Shown here one piece after another: positions 13,074 through 14,623 of a stretch of DNA of 14,623 nt (within the stretch, counting starts at the first letter, position 1; each line of letters starts with the position of its first letter). The notes under the pieces were generated by a model. The model searched no databases. It saw only the letters and a program-made list of their open reading frames with translations, and was not told the DNA's origin. The DNA comes from Desulfobacterales bacterium. Its GTDB lineage: Bacteria > Desulfobacterota > Desulfobacteria > Desulfobacterales > JAUCGF01. The DNA lies in contig JAOZRC010000056.1 of NCBI GenBank assembly GCA_029940345.1, forward strand, positions 1-14,623, written 5' to 3'. A program made the translations under genes and the position numbers.

Positions 13074-14459
13074 ATGGCTTTTAAAAAAAATATCCTTTGT
13101 ATCGGCGCAGGGTATGTCGGCGGCCCGACAATGGCGATGATCGCCTATAAATGTCCGCAACACAAAATCACAGTAGTTGATATAAATCCGGAAAGAATTG
13201 CACAGTGGAATTCGGATAATTTACCGATATTTGAGCCTGGCTTGGATGAAATCGTTCGAGCTGTACGAGGGAAAAACCTGTTTTTCAGCACTGAAGTTGA
13301 AAAGAGTATCAACGCCGCAGATATTATCTTTGTCAGTGTCAATACGCCGACGAAAACATTTGGGGTTGGCGCCGGGATGGCGGCTGATCTCCAATATTGG
13401 GAAAAAACGGCTCGACAGATTGTCAAATGTTCGGATTCACCGAAAATAATTGTTGAAAAAAGCACGCTTCCGGTAAAAACTGCCTTAGCGATGGAGCGAA
13501 TTCTCATATCCAATAAGAGTGATTTTCATTTTGATGTATTATCGAATCCGGAATTTCTGGCGGAAGGAACTGCCATCAATGATTTGGAAAATCCGGATCG
13601 AGTCCTGATCGGATCACGACTGACCGAAAGCGGGTTGAAAGCACGAAACGAGTTGGTCGATATTTATGCGAACTGGGTGCCCGAAGATCAGATTATCACT
13701 TCTGATATCTGGAGCAGTGAACTGTCTAAATTGGTTGCCAACGCTTTTTTAGCCCAAAGAATATCGTCAATTAATGCCATCTCTGCTCTTTGTGAACAAA
13801 CTGATGCGGATATAACAAATGTCGCTCGTGCAGTGGGCGTAGATAGTCGTATTGGGAATAAATTCTTAAACGCAAGCGTCGGTTTTGGCGGTTCCTGTTT
13901 TAAAAAGGACATCCTGAATTTGGTGTATATTTGCCGTCATTATGGGCTGAACGAAGTAGCTGATTATTGGGAAAGTGTGATCAAAATTAATCACTATCAG
14001 AAAGAACGGTTTGTTACGAATATGCTGGGCGCGATGTTTAATTCACTGGCAGGCAAAAAAATTGCGCTCCTGGGTTTCGCATTTAAAGCTGACACCGGGG
14101 ACACTCGTGAAAGTCCCGCAATCTACATTGCCGAAAGATTGGTTGAAGAAAGAGCCGAATTAATCATTTCAGACCCTAAAGCGATCGACAATGCCAAGAC
14201 AGATCTAAAGCATCTGAACAATAAGATAAAATACATCGAAGACCCGTATGCGGCGACTGACGAATGCCATGCCATTGCGATTATGACTGAATGGGATTTA
14301 TATAGAACTTTGGATTATCAAAAAATATACAATTCCATGATTAAACCGTGTTTTATCTTTGATGGTCGCAATGTTATTGAGCATAAACGTCTTTTTGAAA
14401 TCGGATTCAATGTTTATCCTATTGGAAAACCGGCAATGACCCATTTTGAGCATTCCTAA
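13074..14459 (+). CDS. ugd: UDP-glucose 6-dehydrogenase, eukaryotic-type
   Basis: Oxidises UDP-glucose to UDP-glucuronate with two NAD+, a cytosolic step supplying uronic acid for capsule, exopolysaccharide or glycan synthesis. The 461 residues have the NAD motif GAGYVGG (11-17) and D36 closing the second strand. NPEFLAEG (158-165) and the active-site GFGGSCFKKD (270-279) with C275 follow. K219 and D279 are in place. Catalytic residues fall one number below human UGDH (E161, K220, C276, D280), and GVGAGMAADL, DSRIGNKFLNASVGFGGSCF and LLGFAFKADTGDTRESPAI are strikingly close to animal UGDH. This is the longer eukaryotic-like branch, not the E. coli Ugd type. AGGGA (13062-13066) precedes the ATG by seven bases. 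It is probably cotranscribed with the regulator upstream. Confidence 0.95.
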   Translation: MAFKKNILCIGAGYVGGPTMAMIAYKCPQHKITVVDINPERIAQWNSDNLPIFEPGLDEIVRAVRGKNLFFSTEVEKSINAADIIFVSVNTPTKTFGVGAGMAADLQYWEKTARQIVKCSDSPKIIVEKSTLPVKTALAMERILISNKSDFHFDVLSNPEFLAEGTAINDLENPDRVLIGSRLTESGLKARNELVDIYANWVPEDQIITSDIWSSELSKLVANAFLAQRISSINAISALCEQTDADITNVARAVGVDSRIGNKFLNASVGFGGSCFKKDILNLVYICRHYGLNEVADYWESVIKINHYQKERFVTNMLGAMFNSLAGKKIALLGFAFKADTGDTRESPAIYIAERLVEERAELIISDPKAIDNAKTDLKHLNNKIKYIEDPYAATDECHAIAIMTEWDLYRTLDYQKIYNSMIKPCFIFDGRNVIEHKRLFEIGFNVYPIGKPAMTHFEHS

Positions 14460-14542
14460 ATTTTAAACAATTGCAAATCACGGTTTGAATTAGGATTTGT
14501 AAGATTTATGGATTATCGGATGATGAAAATATAAGTGAAATA

Positions 14543-14561
14543 AGGATTATAAAAAAATCCT
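14543..14561 (+). terminator. Weak hairpin after ugd
   Basis: AGGATT (14543-14548) and AATCCT (14556-14561) form a 6-bp AT-rich stem 84 bases past the stop, followed by TAAAATCATT rather than a U-run. It is a poor terminator candidate. Confidence 0.2.
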
Positions 14562-14570
14562 AAAATCATT

Positions 14571-14623
14571 CGACCTGTGCGGTTAGGGAATTTTAAATAA
14601 ATAACTTACGCAAAATGCGTGAT
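14571..14623 (+). repeat. CGACCTGTG repeat, copy 4, cut by the window edge
   Basis: ATTCGACCTGTGCGGTTAGG matches the minus-strand copy at 6957 across its CGGTT extension, and resembles the arm at 11321 through TTAGGGA and ATAAATAACT-like bases. It ends with an ACGCA/TGCGT hairpin (14608-14620). The rest of the unit probably continues beyond the window. Confidence 0.5.

Overview
The window carries eight confident protein genes, all on the + strand, separated by gaps unusually rich in palindromic repeats. Composition is moderate in GC and AT-rich between genes. A class II (B12-dependent) ribonucleotide reductase, a soluble hybrid histidine kinase, a branched-chain amino-acid-type ABC importer and a nucleotide-sugar dehydrogenase beside an exopolysaccharide-type regulator suggest an environmental Gram-negative bacterium, probably anaerobic or facultative. 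The kinase style and the liv cluster fit Desulfobacterota. The CAGCCCTGAAAGGGCG palindromes and the eukaryote-like UDP-glucose dehydrogenase would also fit FCB-group lineages such as Calditrichota. The sequence alone does not settle this.

Layout: 1-821 is non-coding or unresolved, with small hairpins and a weak NrdR-box-like pair. Then come nrdJ (822-3311), a 283-bp gap of direct and inverted repeats (3363-3571), and a REC-PAS-HisKA-HATPase-REC hybrid kinase (3595-5586). A gap with an inverted pair of GCGGAAAGCTGTTCCGC palindromes follows. The liv-type cluster comes next in the unusual order livG (5946-6719), substrate-binding protein (7019-8143), livH (8329-9249), livM (9249-10466), livF (10459-11181). 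The last three overlap and are surely cotranscribed. The two gaps before them each hold an inverted-repeat element. From 11182 to 12422 lies 1.24 kb without a credible gene. It contains a roughly 585-bp repeat cluster bounded by 20-bp inverted repeats, an operator-like palindrome, and a 163-bp MITE-like palindrome. A winged-helix regulator with an extra nucleotide-binding-like C-terminal half (12423-13001) and a eukaryotic-type UDP-glucose 6-dehydrogenase (13074-14459) follow; together they look like the start of a polysaccharide locus running off the right edge.

Functionally these are four separate modules: deoxyribonucleotide synthesis, phosphorelay signalling, periplasmic uptake of amino acids or similar small ligands, and UDP-glucuronate supply. 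I find no clear undescribed protein system. The least explained content is the dense, nested set of palindromic repeats, several of which recur within the window, and the two-domain regulator.
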